Assembly (NCBI GenBank): GCA_963922205.1
Contig: CAWUHX010000097.1
Location: 124,001-188,000 of the forward strand
DNA length: 64,000 nucleotides
Direction: 5' to 3'
Source: Romanomermis culicivorax
Taxonomy: Eukaryota > Nematoda > Enoplea > Mermithida > Mermithidae
Part shown: piece by piece, positions 1-14,500 of the stretch
Layout: each line of letters opens with the position of its first letter
Numbering within the stretch: the stretch's first letter is position 1
The notes under the pieces: generated by a model
What the model was told of the DNA's origin: nothing
What the model saw: the letters and a program-made list of their open reading frames with translations, nothing else
The model's database searches: none
Translations under genes and position numbers: made by a program

Positions 1-2228
1 AAAATAGCGAAGTCTCAGAACAAACTCCCTAAATAGCGAATTTTCAAAAAAGTTATCTTTAAAATGGAAGAATGGTGATTGGGCGGGGTAGTCGGTTTGG
101 TGCATGGCCTAATTGGTGCCCCATTTCGATCTGGCGGATGGTGGTTGTCACACATTTTAGCATCAATCGCTAGATTACTGACATTCTGGCTTTAAAGCAT
201 GTGATTTCACGACTTAACTGCGTTTTATTTTATTTTGAATATTATTAACATATCTATATGCATGTTTTTTGCTTCTTTTTTCCTTTATTGACTTATTTCT
301 TTTTATATTCTCCTTATTTTGAGCCACTTTTTGTTTAATTTTATCAGGTTCTGTACTTATGTTCTTTTTTTAAACTAATTTTTACTACATTATTTTATTT
401 TTCGTTTCTTTATTATTTGTTTTTTGTTCTGCCTTTACTTCTTAATTATTCTATTCATTTCATCTTATTTGCTTATTTCATTTTGTTTTATTTACTTTAT
501 TAATTTATTGTTTTGCAATTAAGCTCCATTCAAAACAACCTTAATCGGAAATTCTTATTATAATTTTTTGTTTTCGTTTTTTAAAACGTTTCGCAAAAAT
601 ATTTCTCTGCCAGATATTTTTTTGCGATTTTGGAATGGTCCGTTCGTGCACATGTATAGTCTGTTTTTCATAAAATGCTTCCAAATAATGAATTTGGAAA
701 GTTCTATTTTATATTTTCAGCATTTTCTGCCCAGCCGTACGTCATATGAAAGTGAAATTTTGTGACGACACTCAACTAACACTTAGAAATTTTTTGAGTG
801 AAAAAATGTACAGTAGAATTTTTATGTACAGGATTTTCAAGTCACCTAATATTTATGTCATTTTTCATTTTAGTAGCATTTTATATAGAACAGACTATAT
901 ATACCGCAACTGCACCACAAAAGCATGTGAAACTTAGATGGCCAAATGCAAATAGGCAGCTCAATTAGCAAAATTATATAAATTAATATACCTAATTTGC
1001 TTATTTATTATAAGACTTATATGTGCGCTTACTCTAATGCATAGAACTTATACCATTAGCTGTTTTGAGTCTTGCTATTTTGACTTTCGCCGTTGTGTGT
1101 TTCCCTGAATAGGGGTGAAACCTTCACACTGACTTTATTCTGTGTGTCGCAAAATTTGTAAACCCGATCAGTTTGGAAAATTTCTATTTGGTTCAACCAT
1201 TTATTTAGTGTAAATAAGAATAACACGATAATCGCTGCTCAACAATAAGCAAAACCATATTGCGCTAATTTACAACACTGGATAAAGCGATCGATTTCCG
1301 CCTACTGTGATCAACGACAAATCAATTGATAAAAAACGCCACCACAACAGTGGGTGGAAAAATATATAAACGAGAAAAACTATAAAAGAGGAACACAACA
1401 AAACTTGAGGCTCTTAAAATTTGCATTTTTATAAGGTACAATTTAAAGTACAATAGGGAAAACGTTGCGAAATCCGATAACCTGCGCGGACTACGATAGG
1501 TTAGGTAAAGCAATATTTAAGCTTAAAAGTTAGAATGCCCAAATTCGAAGGTCGTAAGTGTCAACTATGTGTTGGAAAAACATTCTAATACTCAGAAATT
1601 GTTGACAAGTTCACTTCTCAAAATACTCGAAAAATGTGTCATTCAATCGACATTCAGATGATCATCGATTGCTGCTCAAACATATACAACTGTAGAACTA
1701 TACTCGCTCATCAGTCTTCGAAAAATGACTTCTGGAGAATCATTCAACAAAGATAATTAACGTCGAAACTCAAAGTTGCCACTATTTTCTAGAAAATTCT
1801 TATTTCATATGTGCCGGTGCGTCCTCACACGCAAATTATCGAAGAGCGAATAATAACAAAATTAGCCTGCTATTTTTAGCAACAAACGCGCGTAAGTGTA
1901 CAAATCGGGAAGAATTTCACTAAATCACCACAGAATCTAAGAATATTATCTTTACATTATAAACTTCAGACTTAGACGACAATCCCTAGCGAAAAAGTTC
2001 ACAATAGCAACTTCGTTTTCAAGACATTTTTACTTGAAATCCGTGGAACTTTTTGTTGATATTTGATTGATGTTGACTGTAAACTATTCCATCAAAGTAA
2101 AAATCGTCAAATCGCTGAAAACTAAACGTCTAGCAGAGAATTATCACAAAGAGGAGTCTTATATTAAACACGAAAAAATGACAAATGAAAAACGAAACTA
2201 TCGAAGCAATGTCGTACGTAGGTTAACT
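1..2228. other. 3' flank of the TRIM-NHL gene, no gene seen
   Basis: AT-rich sequence with a T-rich stretch at about 230-560. The open frames here are short, lack recognisable domains and have no splice context that I could support. I see no element with terminal repeats. Confidence 0.5.
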
Positions 2229-2234
2229 TTTATT
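2229..2234 (-). promoter_or_regulatory. Candidate polyadenylation signal of the TRIM-NHL gene
   Basis: AATAAA on the minus strand, about 97 bases after the inferred stop codon at 2,331-2,333. The position suits a short 3' UTR. Only the hexamer was used, so this is tentative. Confidence 0.4.
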
Positions 2235-2330
2235 CCACATAATAAGAAACTCACACATCTTGTTTTTGGTGAAATTGCACACCGGGTGCGTTAAAAATCG
2301 TCAAGCGTCGTAATAAATTTTTTTGGCCGT

Positions 2331-2521
2331 TCACTTGTAGCGGTACTTTTTGATACAATTGTTTCCCAAATCGGCGACGAAGCAGAAATTCTCATTGGCC
2401 ACGCAAATACCGCTTGGTCGACGTAATTTGGCGGCCGAGCTATCAATAGCGTAACGGGCCGGCGAAGCGTTCACATTTTTTTCGGCTGGAGATAAGCAGC
2501 GACAAACGGCAATGTGTCCGC
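2331..2521 (-). CDS. TRIM-NHL exon 11: last NHL blade and stop
   Basis: Acceptor TATCACTTCAG gives the two nucleotides that complete the codon from exon 10. It encodes 63 codons ending in TGA; the end (RRPSGICVANENFCFVADLG then NNCIKKYRYK) is the typical last NHL strand, which closes the propeller. This exon contains no Met-initiated long frame, so it is easy to miss. Confidence 0.85.
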
Positions 2522-5500
2522 CTGAAGTGATAGGAAAAGTTTACTCAACGTGACATATTCCACATGCTCTAGAAAATACACTTCAAGAAAATTTCAACGT
2601 TCGCCTTCGCATAATTCGAATAAGTATTTGATCAGTTTGGTATAACAACGGTTGAACTCCACGTAATATTCATCGCAGAAATAGTTCTGATAATGTGCTG
2701 ATCAAAATCTTTTGATACATTCAGGTACAATAAGATAGCCTGTAACGAGGATACTTTGCCAAAATTATTTCCTCAGTTGCGTTTTAGATGACTGTGGGTT
2801 CCGAGATATTCATCGAAATTCCGGACGTCACAGATCTGCTATTACATTTACGCATGTCTAATAGAACTCAAACGAGACCGGCCCAAGTTATATGCATGAT
2901 ATAATCTCCCTTGAAAAATTCGAAAACTCAGACAGTTTGTGCAGTTTGTACAAAGCAAAGTGTTAATCATGATTTTTACTCTGATAAATATTTTCATGGT
3001 ACTTGGAACAAATTTATATGAAAAATCTCTTAATTATTTTGTATTTTCGAGATTTTTCATAGCCAGTTTTTACCTTTCGAATCGCTGACAGTCGCTAAAA
3101 CGTAGCCATCGTTATCAACGGCCAAACCGCCGACGAAGAAACCGGCATTTGCCAATATCTTGACTGGCAAGGAACCAGTATTATTCGCAACGTGGGGTAA
3201 TATATTCGCTATGTATCGACCGCAATGATCGTAGATTTGGATTTCGTTGCCGCCGACAATAATATCGTCGTTCGGACCAATAGCGATGCAACTTAACTGC
3301 GAATAAAACAAAAAAAATTTACAGCTGAATGTAGGGCAAGTTATAGAACAAAACTTCCATTTTGGAGGAATCAAAAAATTGACAAAATTTGTGCAACTGG
3401 CGAACTGCAGAAGGTACGAAATTTCTCAATGCACACACAGCAAGCAGCAGTAAAAAGTATACTTTCAAAAAATTAAGCATGGCCGATCCGATTTTATTAT
3501 TTAGATTTTTAAATCGCCATACAAAAGATGTTACATGTTTTTCGTGCTGCAAAAATCCTTAAGTTTATGATTAGAAAACTATTCTACTAAATTTTCTCTC
3601 CGGATAACGACGGTTGTAACTTTCCATTTTGAACTCTGAAAATATATAGTGTTCCAAAAAGATGGAAATAATGATAATAAGCAAGAACTATTCGTCATTG
3701 TCCGAGATGCTGACGGGCATTATATCTTTCAATTGGGAGTAACAAAAAAAAAACGCTCGAAAATTTGTAAAGAAAAGATTGTTTACTTGCATATTTTGAT
3801 TAGAAATAACGTTATTATGACGGGATGCTGTTTGAGGCGTCACGGAGGATACGACTTTTCCGTTAGCACCCAACGTAAACGACGTCGGAAGATTGGATAT
3901 GAACGATGGTTGGTCGTTCTTCTCATCTTTTGATCTAGAACATATACGAAAAACAAAATTTAGAATTATATAATTGGAAAGAATTCGAAAAAAGGATAGT
4001 TAATTCACTAATTGCACCGCTAATCTCGACAATTCACTCGAAATTTTTGGAGATTGATCAAAAAATACAAGAACGCGATTGATGGAGGGATGATGTTAAC
4101 AATACACTATATGCGTGAATAGGTGTGACCATAAAGCTGGAGTCCTTTACTCAGGTGTGAGATTTAACGAGATATTTTTGACAATAGCTGAACTGTACTT
4201 ATTTTTGTCCAATGTTAAAATTTCATTCGGCCAAAAATTAACATTTTTATAAATATATTTACAAGTCACCAAATTTAAAAGACTACTGTGGAACTTTGTA
4301 TATCAACGCAAATATAGAAATTAATGGCTAGCAAATAAGTTTTTTACAGTCAGGGTAAAAGATGCAGCAACTGGTACAACTCGATAAAAGACGCCTCAAC
4401 TTCGGAACCAGATGGACTGAGGTTTAGCAAAACCACTATGTGGAGAGGGAACCAGCAAAAAATAAACAATTAACCTGTGGGTAAAAAAATAACTTAAAAG
4501 GATAAATAACCAGCTAGCAACACAAAATCAGTGTACCGAAGAGAAAATCAATCAAACAATAAGCAAGCCAATAATTGAGCAACGAACATCCATTCAAGAC
4601 TGGTAGTACTTGATGCCACATAAGATATGCTATAAGAAAGCTCATCAAAAACATATTGACACTAATTAGAAGTTGGTGTGTTTGCCTTGAGCATCACGAT
4701 TTCAAATGCAGGGATAAAAACACAACATATCAATAAAAAGTTCAGTTCGATTTTCAAGACCTTCTGAAACTAAATTTAAATTTTTGTTCAATGTTTCAAT
4801 CGAATATCGGCCAGGGTCAGCTTCTTCCAACATTTTAACTTTAATTTTGTCTTTGATAATTGATCCAATATGTTCAGCGGCGTAAAGATCGGGGGAGTTT
4901 CTTGGAAAAACATCATTGCCCCAAAAATTCCATTCCACTAACTCTCAAAAGCTGTTATGTCACATTAGCTTTCATGCATGGGGCTTTGGCGTGCAAAAAC
5001 ACAGACTCGCCAACAAGGACGTTTTCTGTATTGTTTAAAATAGAATCTCATTTTCTGTCAAAATTCAACCTTATGTGCTAATCCACGGTCAAAAGGTTAT
5101 GTTACACCCTGTACACACAATGATCCAACATTAGAAATAGAAAAGATGAATCAATGATCTCTATGGATTACCATAATGAAAGGGTTATTCTAACGGCATT
5201 GATATACGTAGAACCCTACAAAAATCATGACATGACATACCCTCTACGTCTCCGCTGTTGAACTTTTTCTCCGCCGGCTGTCAAATTCGTTATCGTCGGC
5301 GGCGCACAAACGTTATTGGCGGCGTCCATTTCGAATGATGATTTAACAGTGAAGCTGAATTGAGGGCGGGCATTATGATCGAAGACAAAAACTTTTTTAG
5401 CGCCGTTATCGCAAACTAAAACTCGACCTTCTGAATCGACGGCTACGTCCAAAGGTTCGACAAATTCGCTGAACGTGAAGCTTTTCAATTCGGTGAAACT

Positions 5501-8500
5501 CAGATTGCTGGCGCTGCTGAGCAAAGCTAAATCAAGGAATAATTACAAAAAGTTAAAAATACAATAAAACGGGAAAAATCTTAATTTCAGCACACATAGA
5601 ATGGAGCGCGGAGATCTGTGAAAGTCAGCCGGGTGTTTTATGGGTGGGGTCATCAGCTGGTCAAAATCTAAGAGGATCATTGAAAAAATGTCTGATTTTT
5701 CGCCTAAAAATTCGAAAAATCATTTTAACAGGAGTTAATTGTTGTCTTAAAACCATAAAAACTTGTATTCGAAAAATTGGCATTTTTGACTATTTTATTC
5801 AAGAATAACCATTTTTAATAGACATTTCTGCTATTTCGATCAGAAGGATTGGGTCTCTCTTTATGAATAGTCTTAAGTTAACCATATGATTGACAAATCT
5901 TGGGAGGATTACTACGGGAGACCATATGGCCAGCGATTTCTGAAGACGTCGTACGCCCAAATCCACGTGGCCGATGCAGCTAAAAAGTAACGCTCGCTGA
6001 GGAGCACGATCCCTCGACTTTCTGCATACAAGACAGACGCGCTACCCACTGCGCTAACCGACCGCGTGGATGCTTCGGACATTGTGATTCTAGCGGTGGT
6101 GTGTGCGAGGCAAGCTGCGCGATGAACAGCCGGATACACAACTACAACAATATTGGATTCCCATGACCCTCCCCAGAAATTACTGTTCGCGTAAGCTCAT
6201 CAATTCGGAATTCGAGCGGGACATTCTTTAAACTCACCATCATTGCTCAAAGACCATTCTGTAATACATTTAGTCCTCCAATTCAAAGTCATGAATGTTT
6301 TTTGCGGCGTTTTCGTCAATCCGACAGTACTTTGAAAAGCAAGCGGTTCACCGGTGACGATTTTTTTCAAGTTAAACGACATCGATTCGGAAAAAGACGA
6401 GGGCGCATTTCCAAGGTCGTGGGCATTTTCGTTCGCGTAAATTGGACTGTGTGTTTCTTCGAAAATTTTTACACGATTGTTGCCGGCGTCTAAAACGAGC
6501 AATTGCTTTTCTATGGTGCAAACTCGAACCGGTTGATTGAACGACCAATCTTCATTCATGACCGTCGAGATTGGAACATTTTGGCATCTGCTTAAGGTAC
6601 CTTAAAATGAAGGTGAGAAGATCCATTACATATGTGCAGGAATTATTTTAGACAGTAGAAAACGTTTTGTAACCCTTACTTCGACTACTGCCATGTCTCA
6701 AAAAATTAAAGAATTAAATTTCCCGACACTTACTAATGGAGGAGGCCGCAGATCTATGGCCAAGAACCGATACTGGATTATTGTGAGGATCGACGGTAAT
6801 TTGTAACGGACTGCCCTTGACTGGGCGGTCGAAAATTTTAATTTCCACGAAATGATCACCGGGACGAGTTGGCGTGTAGGTGATAATGTAGGTTCCGTCG
6901 CTTGAATCTTGGATAGAGAATGGCACGATTTGAGTCGGCGGATCACCGATTATCTAGAAAAACAGTGCTAAAGTCGCTGAATGTCAGAAACAAGGATTGT
7001 ATATTTAAACCGAAACACAAGTAAAAATTCTAAACAGCACGAATGAAGTGAAAAACCAACAAACTAAAAGACAAAATGACGAACAAAAAGAGAAAGAAAA
7101 ATACTTTTTCTTTATTTCAAGTTGAAATCAGACAAAAAATGTGCAAAACAATATCAATCTATAGTGTCAAACTCAGAATCAATGGTTGTAAGGTTTTTTA
7201 AACAAATTGAGGAACTATTTTGAAATATCGAGCAAAAAACGGTTTAGTCATAACTAACGGACCACGAGTGTACTCAAAATTTAAGACCCATCAAGTAGTG
7301 ATGGACCGATGCATCGGCCGATTGTTGCGTTTTTCTGCCATCGGCCGATGTTTTATCAAATAATCGGCCGATGACCGATTGTTTGGCAACTTTTTGTTAC
7401 AATGGATGCAGGTGCATATGCTTAAAAAACAGATTGTTCACATACATATTTTACAGCTACCTTAGTAAATACATTTTTTTGTGAAAATGGTTGTTTTAAT
7501 GTCTGGCATATTTGCCCTGTGTTGCCATTGATGAACTAGATAACAAGAATTTGACAAGCTATGAATGGGATATTTAAGCTGCGGCGGTCAGAATATACTT
7601 TAGTACAAGTATAATGTATTCACACCTTAGATAATTATGTTTTGGCAGCTTGTCAATTTGTTAAAATCTTTTGCAGAAACTGTAAAAATCTATGAATCTA
7701 AAAACGCCTGTATTTGGGAGGAAATAGCTGAAGAAAAGTAAGCTAGATTTTCTGCCTAAATTTTTTTGAAAAGCATAAATTAAAGAATCGTATGATTAAG
7801 AATTTTACGCCACTCAATCCACAATTTCAACTTTCCTGGATTGGGTTTATTAAAGGAGGAATTGTCGAGGAAAATGAATCAATATTTTTATAGAAATGAT
7901 AGTCGAGCCCACTTTAAACCCATTGAAGACAATAGACTTCATGCTTTGGCATCTTTACTAGATCCTGGATTAAAAAAGGATGGATTGAAATTTGAAATAT
8001 AAAACATATTGATCATACAAATCAAAATTAAATAATTTAGGCTTTCTGTGATCCTCAAGCAGAAGACAAAGCTGAACTTTATCTGTTTTTTATGAAATGC
8101 TTCCGTATAGAAAAGTGACACAAATCAGTATCGTTGTCAAAATCGTTTACATAAAGCCCTTATTGTAAATTTTTCACTCGAAAAATTGTTAAGGGTTAGG
8201 TCAGTATACTCACCAATTTCCATTTCTATATAATATATTGTTTATCAAAAAGTCGTGAAAATCTAAAACACTACTTACTTTTCACTTTCATTATCTAGAA
8301 GCATTTCAAGAAAAAACGACTATAGCTTTGGCTAGAATGGTTGCCGATCAAAAACAACGAAATCAACGCTTTTCTGAAAATATGGTTCAAAAATTTGAAT
8401 GAATCTTCAAACTCATTCTCCAAACTTTCTCAGTAAGCCACAATTATTACTAATGTAAATAATTCGAGCATTTACACAAAACTGACCAATTTCAGGCACT

Positions 8501-11500
8501 ATTTGGCCATTCCAAGTTCATCTGACGATGAGCTGCACCCCGAAAAATATGCAATGTCAACATTTGAGCAAGCAAAAGCCATTGTTTTGGAATAGATTAC
8601 TAGAATAATGGAAGAAAAATGCTGCAACAAAACCAGAATTAGCTAATGTGAGTCACAATAGTATGCAGCTGAAAATAAGTTTCATTATGGAAAAAATTTC
8701 TTTAGCTTTCCATGAAATTTTTATCAGCTCCAATTGGGTCAGTAGCTAATGAATGATCATTTTAAAAAAGGAAAAGATGTTAGAAGTGGAAAAACATCCC
8801 GTTTATTGCTGAGATTGGATTCGATAGTGCAAACTGGAAAAACAAGCTGAAGCTGAAGAAGCTTCTAGTGAACTCAGCAATCAAAGTGAAGGTGGTACAA
8901 CAGATGCCATTGTTGATGACAAATTGGATGAATGAAATGTTGTTAATTATTGAATGTTGAAAATATCAGTAGAACTTTGTGAATAATTCATAATAATTTC
9001 AAATTTATTACAGTGTAGCAACTTCAGGTTGCATTTTGTACATGTTACAGCCGATGCATCGGCAATCGGCCATCGCCCGATGCCATCGGTGACCCTGGCC
9101 GATGCATCGGCATCGGCCGGTGGCAAATTTTTGGCCATCGGTCCATCACTACCATCAAGCATACATAACGCTATATCACTTTATGCACACTACCCTCCGA
9201 GCAGACGGACCCCAAGTGCATAAGATTTCACACTCTTCCCGCAGACAGAACCAAAGTGATAGCTAGCTGCCACCTTTTTGTAAAGTGTAAGTTAAGTTTA
9301 AGGTTCCTCACGTGCTTTGAATTACTGTTATATAATGACATTAAATATAAAATAAAATGAAATTTAATTTGATAAGCTTTTTATTGCCAAAAAATAAAAA
9401 TTTCCCTAAAGCCCGGTTCACACGGCGACATTTCACCCAACATACATGTTGCAACATATATGCTTTTTCCAAAAATGTCGTGACATTAAGATGTTCACAC
9501 GTGCGACATATGATACGACATACAGTGCGACATTTTCCACCTCAATATTATTTTTCGGTGTCGAAAAGAAAGTCTGTTGCTATTCTTGGTCTTTTCCTAC
9601 TTTTGGACGACGAGTTTTTTTGCGCCTGTCACGATTACATGCACTAAGCCCACAAATAGTACCAAATGTCGCGCTGTATGTCGGCTAAAATAGCCGGCTG
9701 AGCAAAAAAGCAAACTGTATGTCGGGTGTATGTTGCTTATATGTCGGGCTTATGTCGCGCCCGTTCACACCTGACGATTTTACTTAACATACGTATGTCG
9801 CGACTTTTGTCGCGACATATATGTCGGGTATATGTTGCGCAAAATGTCGCCGTGTGAACCGGCCTTAAAGCTTCAGCAAGTACGCTGTTCTATCTGTGAT
9901 TGGTGTGTTATCGTGTGTGCGTCTGTGTATTGTGATACATAATATACATAACATTAGGTTCCATTACCTTGAGTCTGAGTAGAGTGTCTTATATAACTTA
10001 CTACGTAAGTTTCTATTCTCTTTAATTTCATGTGACATGTGCTTGAGCCAGTGCCTGCCCTAAATAAAAACTTGTGTGTTTTGCTTCTTTTCTTAGTCTA
10101 CACTATTTTCTTTCAGTTCAAATTTCTTCGCTTTCTTCATTGAAAGGCATATTTCAGCAAGGTGTTCAATGTGGGCAACTTCATTGTTTGAACTGTTCAA
10201 CAACTGTAGGAAAAGAAAACTGCAACCAGATCAAATCAGGTACAGCACAAGGAAGGCAGGTCCTGATAATTGCAATGTCAAATACATATATATCATTGAG
10301 TTGAGAAAGGTAAAAAATGAGTTTTTAGTTTTTTTATAACATAAACATTGGGCTCAAAAATTCTTTCACCCTCACCCTTCCCGAACTCTAAACAAATGAA
10401 GACACCCATCTCCGACCAGCGAATAAAAAGTGACGTCTGACCGATTTTGCGTTGCATGTATGCCATCAAGTCTTCCAACTGTTCTGATGAGTAATTTTAA
10501 GACAGGATTCTTAACTTCCATAATGAAATGTAGCGATAACCAAAATATTAAATATTCCACAAAATTTTATTTGTTGTATAGTTCGATTCGCACCAAACTA
10601 TAACGATATTTATTTTGTCTGAAAATCGGAATGGGAGGCACCAGGGTACCCCGCAACCAAGAAAGAATCCTAAGAGAAGAAAAGCTCTGAAAAGCTAAAA
10701 GTCAGCAAACTATGAAACTCCTCGTTTTGGATTTTTCAAGCGATTACTCTGCATCAGCAGAGACATCGTAATACATTTTTAATCGAATCGAACTGATAGT
10801 TTTTCCGATTCAATTTAAAACAGGATAAGGATCTAACACTGGTATCTTCCATAAGCATTAAGATTCTTAGGATCTCGACGCGCTTACCGATTGGCTCCAA
10901 ACTTGAACTTTGACCGGATCGCCGCCCGAAACTCTGGTTTGACCGTCATAATCGACCGTCGTCAACAAAATCGAACATTTGACGTTTAAAACGGGTGGCG
11001 TCGAATAGTGCGCAGTACAAAGAGGCGGGAAGGTTTTCGAAATGCACAAAGTACCAAATTCCGACAACACTTTTTGCAAACCGTCCATGACGAATCCGCT
11101 GGAGTCGGCGTCGTAACGAAGGAAAGAATTTTCACGCGGTTCTATTAAATGGCTCGACGCATCCAACTTTTGGTTTAGTTCGCTGACTCGGCGACTAATG
11201 TGACGCACGTCCAAAAGTTGGGCGTGCAAAGTGCTACATTCTTGTTCAACTTTGGCTTTTTCAGAATGAATGATGCCCAACTGTTCCTATAAAAAAGCGT
11301 AAATGTATGTAGGGTGTCTCGAAACGTTATGAAGCCGACTTTCAGCATCAAGTTTCACAAGTTGCTTGAATAACTGAATCTTATGAAGATTTGAAAATTT
11401 TCATGATAACTGACAACATTGACAATTGAAAACCTTCATTTAAAAACTTAGCTACAATTATAATTGTAGGAGTTCTCATATATTTGCCGCAAATCTTTAC

Positions 11501-14500
11501 CGCACATAGTCAAAAATCAGATATGCCGAACCATAAAAAATTTTTACTTTTTTGTGGCTAGTGTCATTAGTTAATCTTCTTGATACAAAAGAACCGGATT
11601 CAAATGGGAGGCACTACAATAGTGTTTAGAAGAGAGACGAAAACGAGGCCTTTCTCAAACAAGTATGAACACGGAATAGTAAAAAAATTAACTTCACAAA
11701 GTCAAAAATGTTTTTATCCTACAATCTTCTAACATGAACGAGTCGATACAATAGACGATAATTCGTCGTTTTCAAAAATGCTCACAGCCAACAATCAACA
11801 AATCAATAACGCTAGAATTCACATGTGAGTCGATTATCTCTAATTCAGCATTTCCGAGTACAGATTTCATAAAGCTGTGTTTCAGATTTAGTCTAAAAAT
11901 TCCTGTTCAGTATGCTTTTGGACTCGGTGAACAAAGTTCAGTATATTTTGCTGGAAAATTACAATTTGCTATTGTCAAACAAGTGACTTCATTTCTATAC
12001 TCTATATCAATTTCTCATTGGAGTACTGCAGGTACGTCACGGAAAAATTTAACTAATTACTTTTTTATTGTTGGTTTACTGCTGAAAAAGGTAACGTTTT
12101 GAAGTAATTTTGAAGTAGTACTCACTCAAGACTTTTGGAATAGCAGAAATCTCTGAATATGATCAATTCAATCAAGTAAACAACTGATGTTTTTCAGCAT
12201 CTTTATGAAGGCGTGTGCGCTGATTCATACCGGATTCTTAACAGTGTTATACAGTACAGTCATAATGCGCGTGAAACGACAGATGAGAACGTTCCATTCA
12301 TGACTAGATGTAGTTCAGTTTCTTGCAATTTCTTATTTTTCACGATAAGCCTTTCGGAATATTTTCTCGCGTTTTGAACGATATATGCAAATTAAAAACT
12401 TCCTCAAGAAAACTAGTTCAAAAACGAGCGTAGATAAAACCTATACGGGGAAAACTTGACCCACTTCAAACTCGAACGAAGACGTTTGTTTGTGCATTTA
12501 ATTTTATTGTTGGAAATTCGCAAGTTTTTCACAATTTTTATGCGTATAATAGTTAATACTTCTCAACTAAAATCAGTAATCGAACGATTGGGAAAGTCCT
12601 TTTTGAAACCAAATTAAATTAAAACTGTTCGATTGATGGTATAAAATGATGTTAGTCCAACCGGCGTATATATTCATGATATTAGTATGCATACAAGAGT
12701 CATTTATCAGATTATAGGCATCTTAACCAGTTCTGAAGGCACAAACTTATTGAACATGACGTGCAATCATGAAATAGTGAAGTCGAACTAACTTTTCATG
12801 CCATTGTGAATTTGTAGCTCATGGAATTTATTCTTTCTGCCCATAAACATCTCACTAACTTCGTTCAACATTTCACAAATTGCAAAATCTAAAAAAACCT
12901 ATTTACAGGGTGAGCCAAAAAACGGCGACCGGTGATGACTTTCATAATTTTCGAACCCATGAAGCTTTTATAATGCGGATTGTTGCATTAAAATGCCCTG
13001 GAAAAGATGAGTTGAAAACCCATATATACAAAAAAATTCATATAGCTGATAAATAGATACTGTTCTACAAACAAACTTATGGAGACGGTGAGGGTTAAGG
13101 GCGTTCCTTCCATACATGTAACGGAGCTCCAAGGTCTGGGGGGGGGGGGGTTGGAGCACTTTTTTGGGGCCGGGGGTCAGTAATCCCCAAAATTTTCTTT
13201 GGGGGGGGGGGGTCCCTGAAGGAAAAAAAATTCGATTTTTTTCATGAAAAATGTCCGAAAAACGGTTTGAGAAGTAGTAATTTTTGTCTAAAAAATGATA
13301 AAATATGTACTTATGGCGCGAAGCGCCGAGAAAATTGACGTTTTTGACCATTTTTTGTTCAAAAATTGTCATTTTTCAAGGAAAAAATGACATTTTTCAG
13401 TATTTTTCCGACTAAAACTATGGGGGTCCCTAGGGCTACCATATGGCTAGCCATAGGATTGGAAAATCCTGGGGGGGGGGGTCGCCCAATGGCTAGCCAT
13501 ATGGTCGACGATTTCTGGGGGGGGGGGGGTTCCCATAGCACTTCCCCCCCCAATTACATGTATGGTTCCTTCAGACATTCCCTAAGGTCTAGGATTTAGA
13601 TTGGTGTGAAATCCACATTTTCCAGCAATCTTTTTTTTTTGCTCACTGAGTCACGTCCGGGAGCGGTGCTGTATGATTCGATGGTTCCCTGCATACAGAC
13701 GTACCTATAACTTCCTTCTTTCTCTCACTGTATATTCAAACAGGGTGATCCAAAAAAGGCGACAGCTTTCAATTGGGCGAAGCTTTTTAATGCGGTTAGC
13801 TGTCGTCGACAGACAAACATTTGGCATAAAAACTGCGAAGTTCCAGTCAGATTGCTCAAATATTGACTGACTAGAATCAAAAATACTAAACGTCGATTTT
13901 TCCGCAAATAAGAAAAAATTGACAAAAAGTAACATGTTTTACAACAGAAAAAAGTAAAATAGATCCAATCATAAGAACTATATAACAGCTGAAAACTACA
14001 AGAGAGCCATTTCAACGTGTCCTCCTTTCTGTTTCACCACTAATTTTGATCGTTTTTCGAACTAGTCAATGACACAATTGATTTTGATTTTTTCCAATTT
14101 CAAAACGAAAGCCTTTGATTTTGGCGAAATTTTGCCCATATTGAAACAAGATGCTTTAAATCAGGGCCGTGCGCAGGACTTTTTCATGGGGGGGGGGGGG
14201 CGGACTACATTTTTTTTACTGAATAGCCCCAGAAAACGTTGATTTTACGCGATACACTGTTTGCATGCTGCCTCAATGGGGGGGGGGGGGCGGCCGCTCC
14301 CCGCCCCCCTTACGCACAGCCCTGCTTTAAATTATGTGTAAATAACCAATCCAGGTTATTTTCAAAGTATTATTGTGTGTGACAACTTTACAAAACTTTA
14401 TTCACAAAAGAACAACTCTTACTTTGATTTCCCAACTTTTACTTTTTGAAAAATGACCACTTTTACGAAATCTCTGTTCATACAGAAACCATGAATGCTA

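Noticed and set aside
568..937. Short open frames in the 3' flank
   Set aside because: Low-complexity, T-rich composition, no domain, no splice phase with the TRIM-NHL gene.
11308..11340. A mariner end (AGGGTGTCTCGAAACGTTAT)
   Set aside because: No partner end or target duplication found in the intron.
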